A stretch of DNA of 64,000 nt, from the NCBI GenBank assembly GCA_037367405.1, contig JAZKJV010010750.1, positions 124,001 through 188,000 on the forward strand. The letters run 5' to 3'. Below are positions 34,341-47,900 of the stretch, piece by piece. The notes beneath the pieces are model-generated. The model made no database searches. It worked only from the letters and a program-made list of their open reading frames with translations, and had not been told where the DNA came from. Origin of the DNA: Ottelia alismoides. Taxonomy: Eukaryota; Streptophyta; Magnoliopsida; Alismatales; Hydrocharitaceae. A program made the position numbers and the translations under genes. Each line of letters starts with the position of its first letter. Within the stretch, counting starts at the first letter, position 1.

Positions 34341-35690
34341 ATCGGTACACTTCTTAGTCGAGTTTTTTGGCATTCAATTCTGGATAGATGATTTGTTACA
34401 ACATTCCGAACTCCAGGTTAATCTCTGATTTCTAGGTCAAATTCCTATAAGAGAAGGACACATTTGAGTAGATGTGACTTGGCATCCTTCTTCTGTTGGA
34501 GGTATCATATATTAGAATGGCTAGTGAAAGCAATAATATCTGATCTTAGAAGATAAGATCTTAACTTCTTTAATGCAAATACTACTACAATAAATTATTT
34601 CTCTATAATCGTGTAACTTCTTTGTACTTCATCGAGTGTCGTGCTTGCGTAGTGAATGATATAGGTAAATTTATTTATTCTTTATCCTTAAACAACCCTA
34701 ACTGCAAAATCTAGCACATCTTTCATGATCTCAAATGGAAGATACCAATCCGATGGCGGTCGGATCGGATATTGAGTGACGAGCTCTTTCAGCTGATAAA
34801 ATGATTGGAGAACCTTTTTATCAATAATAAACTCAATCTCCTAGCGAAAAGCTCTGTGAGAGGTCGGACAAGACTATTAAAGCCTTTGATGAATCTTCAG
34901 TAGAATCACAAAAATGACCTTACTTTCTTCAGATACTGAGTAGGATCGAGTTTGGCAATAACATCCACCTTTGTAGTGTCAACATTCGTGCCTCACTTTG
35001 AATGATGTGGACCAGCACAATTCCTTCTTTGATAATGAAGTGACTCTTTTGCTATGACAAAACCAAATTCACTTTACAACATTTTTGTAGTACTCGGTCT
35101 AGGTTCTGAGAAATCATTCATGAAGACTTCGAGAAAAATCCCAACCATATCTGCGAAGACTGAAAGCATCCATCTTTAAAATGTGGCAGGAGCATTGCAC
35201 AATCCAAAGGGCATCCTACGAAAGGCATACGTACTGAACAAGCAGGTGAATGTTGTCTTCTCTTGGTCATCAGGGGCAATAGCCACCTATTTGTAACCTG
35301 ATTATAAATCTATATAGTAGAAGAATTCTTTCCCAACTATTCTCTCAAGGATTTGATCAATGAATGACAGAGGAAAATGATCCTTCTTTGTTGTTGCATT
35401 GAGGTGGCAATAGTCAACACACACCTGCCAATATGTATGTACTTGGGTTGAGTTCTCTACTCCTTGGTCATTCTTTACCACAGTGAGACCTGATTTCTTT
35501 GGAATGACGTGCAGGGGACTCCGTATTTGGAGTTAGAGATAGGATAAATAAAACCTTCTTCACAACATTTCATCATTTTGTTCATAATGACATCCCGAAG
35601 ATTAGGGTTTGATCTTCTTTGAAATTCTTGAGATGGTTTGCAGTCATCTTCTAAATATATATGGTGTGAACACAAGGTCGGATTTATCCC
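34341..35690 (-). pseudogene. pol: Element C RNase H and reverse transcriptase remains
   Basis: CSHHIYLEDDCKPSQEFQRR and RDVIMNKMMKCCEEGFIYPI lie at 35540-35675. Further on the minus strand are TKKDHFPL, EKTTFTCLF, AFRRMPFGLCNAPATF (about 35150-35400) and FMND at 35113-35124, where the family has FMDD, so the second catalytic Asp is lost. RNase H traces (34450-34800) are heavily broken. Confidence 0.8.
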
Positions 35691-36770
35691 TACGATATTG
35701 GATGCTTTCCAACCAAGTGCCTTGCAGTTTTTTTTCCTCTAGAGCCTAGAGAAGTCTAGATTCTTGACCCGAGGTTAACCTACTGATAATGATGGCTATA
35801 TACATGTGTTCTTCATATGCAAGGAATGCGTACTTCAGATCTGTCGGAAGTTGTTTGAGTTCTTGTAATTACTGAGTCTGATCCGTAGATACTTCCAATA
35901 TTGTGTTAGTAGATGGCTGATCTACTAAGTTTAATGAGGTGTTGTCCACCTATTTCACTGTTGGCTCTGATATAAATGTGTTGAGCATATCTACAAATTA
36001 ATTCGTCTTGTTTGGCTTGGCATGAATCTTCTTTAAACATGTTGATCAGTTATTGTGATCTGGTCTCTCAATCAGCGGTGGAGCATAGATTGACAATGCT
36101 TTCTCGGTCCTCGTCTAAAAAGGGGAATTCATGTATGAAAATATCATTCAAAGAAGTGTGCTAGTCACATATGTCAATAATATCACAGTCACCTATTTTT
36201 GACGTCAATGCATAATATGCGGATTTCTGTTGGCGATCTTGTCCATGGTGAGTCGATCGTTGTAGGAGCAAAATGTGATCTTCTCAAACCCATAGTCAAC
36301 GACCGCTTCTATAGCTCGAAGGAATGGTCAGCCAAGAATGATCAGAGTATGGAGTAACGGTGCAATAGAGTCCATTTCTAAGACTACAAAGTCCACAAGA
36401 AAACGCTTGTCCTGCACAGTCAAGATAATGTCCACCAACAAACCACTACGCTGCTTAGTGGATCTACCTGCAGAATCATATGAGTGGGTTTGAGCGGTCC
36501 AAGCCCGAATTATTCTAGAAGTGATGCGGGCATGAGGTTGATTGAAGACCCATTATCAAGTAGATTTTGCTCGAATGTCAAATGAAATATCTGGCATCTA
36601 TTGAGAGGTTCTCCCTTGTCTTTCTTCTTCTGTGGGAGATAACTGATAACATTTATAGTAGCCATGGTCAACATGGGTTTCTCTGCTTTAATGCATCTCT
36701 TCTTGTAGCTCTGATATTTCGAGGTGCATGCATGTTTCAATCGTTTCTTAACAATTGACATTTATTCCAT
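35691..36770 (-). pseudogene. pol: Element C protease and linker remains
   Basis: The stretch 36510-36761 reads MATINVISYLPQKKKDKGEP and LLDNGSSINLMP (active site near 36545-36560, Asp-Asn-Gly). The following linker to the reverse transcriptase is recognisable by comparison with element B (LDMDS and the FLR region near 36300-36380) but full of stops. Confidence 0.72.
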
Positions 36771-37385
36771 AGCCTTCAATAATTGCATTTATAACACAAT
36801 ACTTTCAATAATTTTAAGAATGCCAAGGTCAGACAATGCATGTTTTAAATTTCTAAATTTTTTGTGTTTTTCACTGCATTTGTAAAAGGAATATTCATAG
36901 AGAAAATGCATTGTTCCCAATTACATAATTATTTTTAGTTGGCTAACTAAAATATGGGGCACCATGCAAACACGTAAAAAGATATCAACATGATATTCTG
37001 CTTCGTCAATCTGGCTGGGAGTGCTACTATTGCGAGTTCCTTTTGGGTTGGTCCATCTTGTCCCTGGCTCTTCTTTCCTTTTTGGAAAATTTTATTTTGC
37101 TAATTTTTTGGTAATTTTTTCTCTCGATGGTTGTGGATGGATTGTGTTGCTCTTACCTGTATTTATTGTTGGATCGTTTGATGCAGAATATGACTTGTCA
37201 GAAGTTTCTTCACTCATCCCCTTGGCATATACAGAACGGTTGCAACATCATGCCACTCTTAAGAGTTACTACATGAGATAAAACATAATCCAAAATATTT
37301 GACTCTATGGGACTAGACTGGACATCACAAACTACATGCTTTTGCCTCTTGAAATTATTATGGTCTGCCTTAATGATAGATCTGT
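36771..37385 (-). pseudogene. gag: Element C gag, C-terminal part
   Basis: Parallel to element B 24360-24960: a Lys-rich tail, then the VTLRSGR-equivalent region reading VVTLKSGM near 37240-37265 (Arg-Gly-Arg end altered), and a conserved FKRQ segment near 37350. At about 37385 the homology to B stops and LTR I begins; it resumes at about 40986. Confidence 0.7.
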
Positions 37386-38269
37386 GATTGATCACTCTAA
37401 ATGTCAAAAAAAAGGCTTGGTTCACGAGTAATTAGATGCATATCTCCATTTATTTTGTATTATTCTCATTCATGCTTTTAGAATTAATGTCTACATTTTA
37501 TCATGTATATTTACATTAAATTAGAAGACTAAATAACTAGTAAATATCACCTGTATATTTACATATTTTCCTTAGTTTTATCTATTTTTCACTTACTTAG
37601 AATTGAATAGAATCAACTCTATAGCTTATATAATACTAGCACAAATAAATAAAAAATGTCAAAAATACTAACTTGTAAAAGTGACCAATAAAAGACAAAC
37701 CCTAGTTTAGGTCTAACAACCTTAAAAAGTGAATATCTCACACATAAAGTCTCATATGGACCCTTACTTACTATTGAATTAATGCACATTCAATTATCTT
37801 CAAAACAATACCAAATTCAAAAGAATCGGAGTTCATATATGAAACTTGGCTTTATGATCCCTCCATGTATATTGTCTATATGTCCCCTTTTATTTTTTAA
37901 TTTATTTTATCTTTATTTTTTCATACTTACTAAAAAATCCAAAAAAAATAAATGAAGTTTTAAATATTTATCTTATATTTTTGTAATTTTATTTTGATTT
38001 TTATCTTATTCTAAAATGCCAAAGAAATCCGCAAAAGATAAAAATGTGGTATTTTATACCCATAAGATAATTCCCAAAAATACTTTTCGTACATATGGTT
38101 TATTTTAGTTTTTGGTCCTCTAAGAAAGTTGTAGATCTTGTCAAGACGAGCAGCTTTCATGTTGACACTTTTTGATTTGACCCCTTTTATTTTTTTGTTT
38201 ACATTTAATTTTTTATTTTTCTGGGAGCAACACGTGACCGCTCCTGGAGCCGCCACATGTCATCCCCAT

Positions 38270-38445
38270 TTTATTTATTTATTTATTACATTTTTTATTG
38301 AATTTTATTTATTTTCACTATTTTATTTATTTATTCATCTTTATTTATTTATTTATCCTTATCTATTTATCTTATTTATTTATTTATTTATTTTATTTCT
38401 ATTTAATTATTTATTTTATTATTTGCCTACTTAATTATTAATTAA
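38270..38445. repeat. (TTTA)n low-complexity stretch
   Basis: Long TTTATTTA-type run inside LTR I; gives spurious Phe/Tyr/Leu-rich frames. Confidence 0.85.
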
Positions 38446-38619
38446 TTATGCTTCCACCATGTAGCCGCCTCTACACATGCCACGTGGCACCCCACTTCCA
38501 CCCACCCCCAACACCCCGCTTCCTCCGCATGCACGGCGGTTGCACGTCCCCCGACCAGTTCCTCATTCGCCGCCCATCACGTGCAATGCACATGATGGCC
38601 CCCTCTCCCCTCTCTCATG

Positions 38620-38851
38620 GTTGACCCGTGTCACCACAGGACCACCTTTCTTCTGCTCACCTCGAGCGGGGGCTCGCAACCACCTCTTTTCCACGACCTA
38701 GCTTACCCACTCCCCGCGCTTCCCTCAACTACAACCCTCCGCGCCCCTTTTCCTCTCTCCGCGATAACCTACATTGCCCTTCCAACTCGGTCAACCTGCA
38801 CTTGCCGCATCGCTCCCTTTCTTCCTTAGCTGCTTCAATAAACCATAAATA
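38620..38851 (+). promoter_or_regulatory. Eroded W-box pair and TATA-like box in LTR I
   Basis: GTTGACC at 38620-38626 with an eroded inverted partner (GTCACC, 38630-38635), and ATAAATA at 38845-38851, about 209 bp further on. The spacing equals that in LTR A. Confidence 0.5.
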
Positions 38852-39719
38852 CTCCTCTGCATCCATCATTCTTTGTATTTGCCAATTCATAGAGAAAGAG
38901 ATCCATCCCCCAGTGACCACGGTGATAGTGAGGTCTGTCTCAGGTTGTAGAGTGGCGACCAGGTTCCCTTCTCCAGCAGGATCCGAGGAACACCTTCGTT
39001 TCCTTGCAGCTTCCCCTCTTCAAGAGAGCAACCCAACTCGACCTACTATCGGGGTCTTGAGCGACAACTTCAAAGAGATCCGATGAGCCTTCTTGAATCC
39101 TAGGTGATCACCTTCACCCCTCAGGAAACGATCTTCTTCCTCCCATGCTCTTTTTCCTCGTATATTTCTCTTCCTCTTTCCCCATTCTCTGATCTACCTT
39201 CACCTCCCTTTTTATCAATCATCTTCGCGGACATGGTCTTTATTTTTCCCTCACTGCACGCCCTCCTACCAGTGGTCACGGCCGTGCCCCACCTCCCATG
39301 ACTCATTAACCCACCGTGCGCCATCGCACCTCCACGCCTTAAGATCTCTGGTAGCTTGCATCTCTACCTCCAGAAGATGCTCAACAAACACGATCAAGGA
39401 TGTGTGTCAACCTTGAGCCTTCAATCGAGCGACCTTGTCCCATATCTACACTACCAACTTGCAACAGCCACCACCTCGATCCTCTTGTGCCCGCTCCCTA
39501 GACTACAACCACACCGCTGAGCATCTCTGCTTGGCATTGCCTCGGATGCGTGCTACCATCTCCCTCCTCCAACCACCATATCTGCTGACCTTTGCAACGA
39601 CAACCACCTCTAGTCGTGTGTCAACAAAGGTGGCCACCAGCTCCGCATGCCTCCACCAGACAGCATGCCTCGCCCTCGATGTCCTCCTCGTGAGGAGCAT
39701 CTGCCTCTTATCCCCTCCT

Positions 39720-40110
39720 CACATGCATAGCACGTGAGGGGGGGGGACATTTACACTCGTGCCCCCTGATGTCCCACTATTCGCACTCAAGCATAGCCAT
39801 GTACGCAACATGTGAGCTTTGAGAAATATTGTGCTTGTGTCCTCGTATCTTCCACGATTCACAGAAGGACCACCATTGACAAAACACATATGCACAACAC
39901 GTGTGATCTGGGAAATTCCATCAAAGCCCCTGCCTATTTCCAGATTTGCATGCGAGTCCCCGGTGCTTGGAGTCACGAGGGATGCATGCAAGTGCCTAAA
40001 TAAATTGCATAAATACCCTTATTGGTATTGGTATTTGCATTTTAGTCCTTTCCAATCTTTATTTCAGTTTATTCATTTCTGTAATTTGCAATGATACCCC
40101 TATGTTTGCA
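39720..40110 (+). repeat. CACGTG pairs and TTGCA/CCCCTG modules in LTR I
   Basis: CACATG 39720 with CACGTG 39731, and CACATA 39885 with CACGTG 39898: each looks like an original pair with one core eroded. The two intact cores are 167 bp apart, as in LTRs B and G. TTGCA words with CCCCTG/TCCCC follow to 40110. Confidence 0.6.
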
Positions 40111-40985
40111 CTTTTTTAGGCCTTCAATTGTAATCATATTTTTATCTAAAAATTGATTTGTGTAAAACAATTATTTCTTTATAGTGTGAGTATTGAATAG
40201 AATTTTTGTGAGTGCAATTTATTTATTATAATAAATATGGTGAAAACTTGCATAGTTTACCCATTTTATGCTTCAAAAATGCTATTAAATTATTCATGAC
40301 TCTAAAAATTCTGAAAAAATCATATTATATAGAATTATTACGGTTCTACATTATGCCCAAATTTCTTGTCATTTGCTCACATAACAAGGTCCCAATAATT
40401 TAAAAGGTGATTATAGTAATTAATTTTTAATAGGTAATACATCCATTATTTTTTGTATTTATTAATTTTCTTGAATAGATCCTCACTAAATATCTCGGAT
40501 ATTTTTATCTCCAGAAAATAATTAGGTTTGCTATATATTAAAATTAATTTTCTTGAAATAACCCTACAGTAATATTTTATTCGTAGTCAATTCTTATTGT
40601 ATCCAACAATTCCAAAAATATTACAATATATTAATATCATCATATTTCACCATTTTTATAATTTTCATGATTTTTAGACATCTAGTTTATTGAAAATTTC
40701 ATTTTCGTCCCTGAACTTTGCCATTTTTACATATCATTCATTAAATTGAATTTGAAAATACAAAAAAAATATATTCCCTAAAAGCCTAGCCTCTAGACTG
40801 CCTATTAATTACATATGGAGACAGCGACCTCCCTGATTTCGACCTTGGGCTTTCCTAAGTAAAAATAATTTGATCGCTCGCTTTAATTGGATAATAAATT
40901 TTAGGGTTTTTTTATTGATTTGTTAATTGCCCGACTATGAAAATTCGACATTATTAACTAGTATAATCAGTGGCTCTTTCACTCA

Positions 40986-42813
40986 ACCTACGTGGGAATT
41001 GGAGCATTAGTGGCAGTGATGTCATCGAGCTTCTGTGACATCTCTACTAGGCCATCGACTAGTTTGTCTAAGCAGTCCAAGGTTGGGTTCATAGGAGCTG
41101 CCTTGGATGATTCAGCATGCTGACAAAACTAAGAGTGATACTGTGGTGGATAGGAAAACTGAGATTTGTGGGATGGAAGGAGTTATTGCAGATGAAATTG
41201 AGCATGAAAATGAGGATACTGATTTTAAGAAGTGGTCTTGTATTTGTGATGTGGCTGGTATTCGTGGTGTGAGAGATACTGGTATGATTGATACTATCTC
41301 CAATTGTTATGATATGACAGAAGCTGTAGAGGTTGATGGCTCCAGACTAACCTTCCACTTTAAGGTTGGTGGTATGAAGTGATTGTCGACGGTTGGCCAA
41401 CTTCTATTTGCCTTGGCAAGCTAATTGTGTAATATTGTTCCAGATGTCGTTCACCTCTTGAATTTGAGGCATTGTAGAAAAATATGGACAATAAGTAGCG
41501 GGTCAGGGCTTTGGTAGGTACACAACAAGCTGATATCGTGGTAACTGTGTAGTTTTCTTAGGAGTCTGCACGTAATGTACATGCTGGACCTGAGGTTGCC
41601 ATGAATGCTACTGAGGATGGTGTGGTGATTGTTGCTCCTTCAACTCATCGTGTGTTGTGGATGGCTAACTTGTAGACATGACATTGATGGTACTAACTAG
41701 TAGCTCCAACTACATGGAAATTTGATCCATCTTATCTATATATTGGGTCCTATACTCGATCATAGATAACATCTCAAGGTCATGTGATCTCTACTCAATA
41801 AGTTTAACCTTAGACAGGTGGCTCCCTATTATGCCGAGACCGGATCTCTCATGCAGGTCCACTTCACTAGATGTTGCCATGTTCACTGGCTTGTAATGAA
41901 TCTACGACTGCCTCTGATATGCTATGGATGAGTATAGAATGGCCCCTCCTTTGTTCATATCTTCAAGGATCTGCCAGACAACATCCTCGTCCCTATTGAA
42001 ATGGGATCCGCCACATGCAACATCAATAAACCTTTGACTTTCAAGAGTCAGGCCCCGAAAGAAATTTCGAATAAGGCTAGTCTGAGGGATTTCATGATGG
42101 GGGCATTTCTCCTCTAAATTTATGAATTTTCTCCTAGGCTTAATGTATAAACTCTTGCAGTCCTTGGAGGAAGTTGCTAATTCTTGCTCGCATTTGGTTC
42201 AGACGACCCAAAGGAAAGTATTTCTAGGGGAATGTGGACTTGAGTTCCTCCCAGGTCATCACGACCTTCCCAGATAGTTTATCTAGTATAGAGCATTGTC
42301 TTGAAGGTTGAAGGAGAATGCAGTCATCTTGACTGCTCGTAACAAATTGTTAGGGTAGTGAGTGGTGTGACATATGCGAGAGAATTATTAAAGGTGGATG
42401 TAGGGATCTTCATTTGTGTTCCCATGGAAGGAGGGAAGACGATCCAGAAACTGCATCTTGAATCAAAATGTCTATGGAATATAGGGATCTATATCTACTC
42501 TATCATCTGGCTAGCACCAAAATTGTAGATTTCTTTGTGAGTAGGCTTGGGAGCATCTCTCCTTAACTCAACAACAGGGCCTCAACGGCGTCCTTCTTCC
42601 TATTCATCATCTCCTCCCCCTCCTCCTCATTTGTTCTCTCTCTCCCCTCAGATCATTCAACATTTCCTAGAAGGTAACCTGGGGAAGTGCCTGATCTATC
42701 AGTTAATGTTGTATAAACTGAGAGGAAGCGAGCAACTATGCATTTATGGTGTTTTGATCCGGCTATCCCTAATCTTGCTAGTTGGGTCCCTTCCATTTTC
42801 CCTATGGAGCCAT
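40986..42813 (-). pseudogene. gag: Element C gag, N-terminal part, heavily mutated
   Basis: The start aligns with element B codon by codon from the ATG at 42813-42811 (MAP, then stop). In the first about 60 codons there are seven in-frame stops, six TAG and one TAA. Further on EEKCPHHEIPQTS and GLTLESQRFIDVACGGSHF (about 42000-42110) are readable Gag core motifs. The glutamine-rich region near 41100-41600 is present but scrambled. Confidence 0.8.
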
Positions 42814-44886
42814 ATTTGATTTAGACTCAAAGAAATTGATCTGAACAGGGTCCAGTGTTATCTCTGAATCTTCACACAGAAAGATGCCTTGATCAATCTA
42901 GCGAGCTATGATTCCAAATGGATTGGATGATCTAGAATTGGGGTCAATTATGGATGTGTTGAATGGATCATTTGATATGAACTGAAACCGATCTCCATCC
43001 ATAAGGGGTGAATTAGGGGAACAAGAGTGATCCTGATTTATTTAAGAATGAGAAGAAGTCAAGGACTCTGAAGAGTAGTTCAAAAGAAGTGAATTGGGTT
43101 CTCGTGAATCGCCTTGAATAATTGATAATGTCAAATTCATAGAATCAAGGTGGGTGTCTGTGAGGTCCTGACAAAACCATCTACGACTCAACATCTTGGA
43201 TAGAAGTGGAACATATGAGGAATGGAATCCATTGATGGACAACAGATGAAGAGGAAAACAGTTGAAGCTCACTATGAGAGGATCAAGAAGAAATGAAAAC
43301 ATATAAAGTGAAAAAGGGCGCATGTGCACAATACTGGATCTTTGACCTAAATTTTAATTCCAACAATCATAATACAAAATTGGATTTGCCAACCTAACAC
43401 AAGTTAAGACATGAGAGTTCCACTATTTTAATCTTTTCAATTTTATTTATATTTTCAGGCAATCTTATAGCACATCCTTAGAGTCTAACCCTATAGAAGA
43501 AAAAGTGCTTCTATAAAAGTATCCCGTACTTTCCACTTCCATTGTAACATATAGCCTGCACTTTTTCAAGAGAATCCCTGCTATTAGGTCTGGATCCACT
43601 ACTCAACCAAAGAATAGAGGAGGAAGCCGATAGGAAAAACAACACTACTTCCCCTAAAAAATGAGGTACTCAGATGCAAGACGATTAGACAAACACACCT
43701 ATGAGGGCATGGACTAAGATCAATACTTTGGACCATGTCGGATGTTCTACGCAAGGTGAGAAAAACGTTGTCGACAAGGCTCTACTCGCCTACGTACGAT
43801 AGAAGTTTCAATACTTCATGAATCCAATCAATAATAAGGCAGTGTTCATGCTGGGTATTGGGCACTAATCTTTATGGTCATGCCTTACTTTGTCTGGTAT
43901 GTACCTGAAAACGTGGGCTTTATGAACCCCAAACAATGATGGTCCATTATTTATTTAAATTTAGTTCATGTTTATTAAACTATACCTTATTTAATCTTTG
44001 GTTTTCATTTTTTGAGTATTTTTCAGAATATTCTGCCTATTTTTTTAATTATTTTAAATTCACAAGTGATACAAAATTGGACAGAAGATGGAAAAGTCAT
44101 ACAGGTTGACACTAAGATGGGAAGCTCACCTTAGTATCTAAAGATGCATGCAAAGTAAGAGCACTTATGATGCTTCCCGACTCTCTCCATGTGAGATGCA
44201 AGATAAATTTAAATTTACTATATGAAGGTGAAATCTTCCTAAGCATGAAATGATATTATTGTGAGAAACAAATTTAGTTTGATCAAGATCCAAACGTAGA
44301 CTATAGGTGCATGCATATATTAGATGCTTGGATCTAAATTACTCGACCAAGAAAATCATAAAAATATAAGGGCTCATCCATATCAAGCAAAGAAAAATAA
44401 GTCCGAAAACTCAAAATGCGTAAAACTATTAAAAACAAGTGCAAGTAGGGAGATAAAAAGGGAGAATGCGAGAAAAATGTGAAAATCCTATGCGGCGGCC
44501 CTCAAGTGAACAATCACCCGGGCAGAGGACCTCGAAGAGTGTGTATTTCAAGTGTCCTTGAGTACCAATATTATTATAATTAATTACGCAAAAATAATAT
44601 CTCTCTGATAAAATACAAAGAAAAATGCTACACTAAGTTATACTCTTTTCTCTCTTTCTAACTCTCTTTCCTGCTCTCTGCAATCAACCTGAAAAATAAG
44701 AGGTTGATCTCCTCACAGCTCGGGTGCACTCGCTTCCTAGAAAGCAGCCTTTGCCATGTGTTCCCTCGCAAGAAATTAAACAAAATAGATGTTTAGAAAC
44801 ATATAAACAATTATTTTTAAAAAGAGAAAATAAAACAAAAAAATATGCAAATGAATATATATATATAATATACTATCGAACATTTC
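42814..44886 (-). other. Element C leader (non-coding)
   Basis: Homologous in patches to the leader of B: the 43430-43660 block, the TTTTCAGGTAC block near 43912 and the hairpin at 44495-44533. No gene seen. Confidence 0.65.
44495..44533 (-). ncRNA. Leader hairpin of element C
   Basis: Same hairpin as in element B, 363 nt from the primer site. The + strand core AGTGAACAATCACCCGGG differs from B by one base; the outer arms are GGACCTC (44527-44533) and GCGGCCC (44495-44501), with one mismatched pair. Confidence 0.4.
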
Positions 44887-44904
44887 TCCCCAACAATGAC
44901 GCCA
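44887..44904 (-). other. Primer binding site, tRNA-Asp type, of element C (eroded)
   Basis: On the + strand TCCCCAACAATGACGCCA; it differs from element B at three places, all G-to-A or C-to-T. It lies two bases from the LTR start TGATAA. Confidence 0.8.
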
Positions 44905-44906
44905 TT

Positions 44907-47900
44907 TGATAATTCAGAAGTATGACATACCTGATGTCTGATCATAGACTGTCTAAGGTGGTGGACAAGTCGGGTCTTGAAATCATTGTATCGACCTCTG
45001 TCACAACACTCGGTACTTGCACAATCTAAATAATCAACAATGAACCCATAAATGATAAATTAACTAAAATTATGCTGGGTGAAATTTTCTATACCCTACA
45101 AATAAATGTATATATCAAGCAAATGTAGAGGTTGTAGCACTAAGAGGTTCGAGGTAAATATTTATTTTCAGTTAAAGGAAATTAAATAGTAAATATTTTT
45201 GTAATTGTTATTATTATTTTTAGTGTCTTTTCAATTATGTTTAATTCTTGTGAATTTTATATTTTATTTTCTATATATTTTTGAATTTTATAATCTATAT
45301 TTTTCTTTATATTATCATATTTTTATTTTCTTTTAGTTTTAATGTATATAAAGTATATATATATAAGGAAAGGGAGCCTACTTCATAAAGTAGGTAAGCT
45401 TACCTACTTCGTGCCAATTTTCACCACATCTTGTTTTAAATTTTTTAAAAAATTCTTCCATTGTTATTCACAACTATATCCATCTATTATGTCCTTTCAA
45501 TTTCGTCAAAAATAGGCTCAATGCCCTCCATTAAGAACATGTCGATTACAACAATTCTAAAACCGTAAAATTACAGATTCTTGGTGGAGGCTATATAAGT
45601 CTCCATTTCTAACAAAATTGAAATTACATATTAGTAGGATATACCGTTGAAAAATCACGTAAGTATTTGTAGATAATAATAATATTTATAACACTATACA
45701 ACTAATATTAGTTATAATTTTATATTTATAAAAGAGCTATATATACTTAAAAATTATGAAATAAAATGTTTTTGTTTTTTTATTTCTTTGTAATTTTCTT
45801 GAAATATTCAGTTTTTTAGTTATTTTTATTAATTTAAAATTCAAAACAAGGAACATAATAAAAAGAGAGATTTTTTTGGGATTTAAAAATATATTAATAT
45901 GCTCAAAATTCCCCAAAACTATTTTTAGTATATAGTACATAATATAAAGAAGTTATACAAGAGAACATTTTTTTGGATTTTGTAGAATTTTTGCTAATTT
46001 TTAAAGGGTTTGAAGGGTTTTAAATTTTTAGGGTTTTTCTTTCATAATTTATATGATTTTTCGCTACAGTTATATTATATAGAAATAAATCAACTTTGAT
46101 TTTTTTGGACTTTTAAAAGTTAATTTATAATTTTTGTATTTTTATATCTAAATAGGTAATTAATAGATCCTATTATATTTTTAGTAAATAATAAATGCAA
46201 TAAAATGACAAATAAAATTCATGGTGAGAATGAGCATCATTTAAAGCATCTCCAACAAATTTTGCTAGATTTGTAAAACATGTGAGATATTGAAGAAAAA
46301 TATAAAAACAAGAAAAAAATATACAATGTTGGTAGGGGTACATATGCAATATAAATAAAATACGAGGAGTTCCATGCAAAATACTGATATGTAGGGTTTT
46401 TCCAGTGGTTAAAAATGAGAAATGGCAATTGAAGAAAACTGCTCCAAAGCAAAACCCTAGTAAATTAAACAAAAATCAACACCGAAATAATATATGTTGC
46501 TCACTATTTATTTATATAGTTTACTTTTCACGGGATGAAATAGTGAGGCAGAAAGATTCACTTGAGTTTTTTCGAGGGAAGAAAATTATTTTGTGATTTT
46601 ATATCTTCCTTTTCTTCTCTACATTGGCAAGAAAACACTTTTTGGACTTTTAGTTTTTAATCTTTTTATTTTATTTTTTATTTTCATTTTTTAATTATTT
46701 TTCAAGGGAAATATTTTTAAAATAATTTATCAACAATATAATATGTTAAAAAATAGAGTGTATAGGTGATACTATATAGTAGAGAAATCGCTCGAACAAC
46801 GGGCTCGAGAAAGAACATGAAAAGAAATCAGAACGTAGATAATCGACGAATAAAATTTCTATAAAAGCATGAATAAAATATATAAAAAATACTAAGAAAC
46901 CTCGCTAGGGTATTTGGCTAACTACCGAAGAAAAAACGATAAAAAATAAAGTCCATAATTTCTCCAAATATACCAAACAGTATAGGGGCACAAATGTAAT
47001 AGATGTTCTCGAAAAATATGAAGTTCTTGCATTTAGGTCACTTTGGTGAGGCCTAGATGCAATTATCCATAGTTTTTAAGAATGATAGGGTTTCTTAAAG
47101 ATGCAGAGGCTTTCTAGCAATTTCTCCACAATTTGGGCTATAATGGTTTAGATTAGAATGTATCCTATGATCTAGAGCGTCCACTAGTGACACATGATGA
47201 TGACATGTACTCCGTACGTTCTTTGATGTTCTTTTCCAAATTGAGGGAAGAGCGACGGTGATTGGGCTTCTTGAGCGATTGGTGGTGGTTGGTCGCTCTA
47301 ATAATCAACGGTTGAACCACGAAGGAGAAGGAAGGGCCATTAGGGGACGCCTTCCTCCTCGAGCTCTCCCGCTTTTTGAGGAAGGAACGAAGAAAATCTG
47401 AGGGTATGCTTTGGGCTCCAGACCTGGCAAGGTTGAAGCTCCTCCATGATGCTATAGTATTCGACCGTAAGAACAGTTGCACCTCCAAGTGTTTGTACTG
47501 TTTCTCATGAAGATCCAATTGATTGATGACCGGCAAAGAAAGATTTGTGGGCTCGATTCCGAATGGAATCAACATGAGATCGAATGGTATGTTCTTGTGC
47601 GAAAAAAAGGGTTTCCGAACAGATGGCTTCCCAATCTAATTTCAAGAAGAATCAAATCAAATGAAAGTGGAATTTTGAAGTGGATTGCGATAGCGATGAT
47701 TAAAAGTCTAATGATGTGATAATCTAACTAATTGAGCTGTGAATTAGATGAAAAAGGATGAATGGTTCTCCTGGGAAATGAGAGTATATGACTCTCTGGT
47801 TGTTGATCCATGGATGGTGTTGCTGGAGCTATATGCTCGCTATGATGTGCTGCAAAGCTAAGGATGGCCTTGGAACCTCCTCCTCGGAGATCCACCTTCC

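Larger units (their letters stand above)
37386..40985 (+). mobile_element. LTR I: Athila-type LTR inserted in element C gag, opposite orientation
   Basis: About 3.6 kb between two pieces of gag that are contiguous in element B. Internal order matches LTR A on the + strand: AT-rich U3, TGCCACGTGGCA palindrome (38478-38489), TTGACC/GTCA pair (38620-38636), TATA-like ATAAATA (38845-38851), GC-rich leader, donor-like CCTAG|GTGATC (GT 39104), CACGTG pairs and TTGCA/CCCCTG modules (39720-40110), and a distal TTCGACCTT block (about 40840). No primer site or gag lies beside it, so it is probably a solo LTR. Ends are approximate and the target duplication is eroded. Confidence 0.78.

Noticed and set aside
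38138..39324. Several frames rich in Phe/Leu or Pro/Ser
   Set aside because: They come from (TTTA)n and the GC-rich leader of LTR I; no recognisable motif.
47165..47575. 136-codon minus-strand frame
   Set aside because: It lies in the central part of LTR C, has no domain match that I recognise and no conserved counterpart in the other LTRs.
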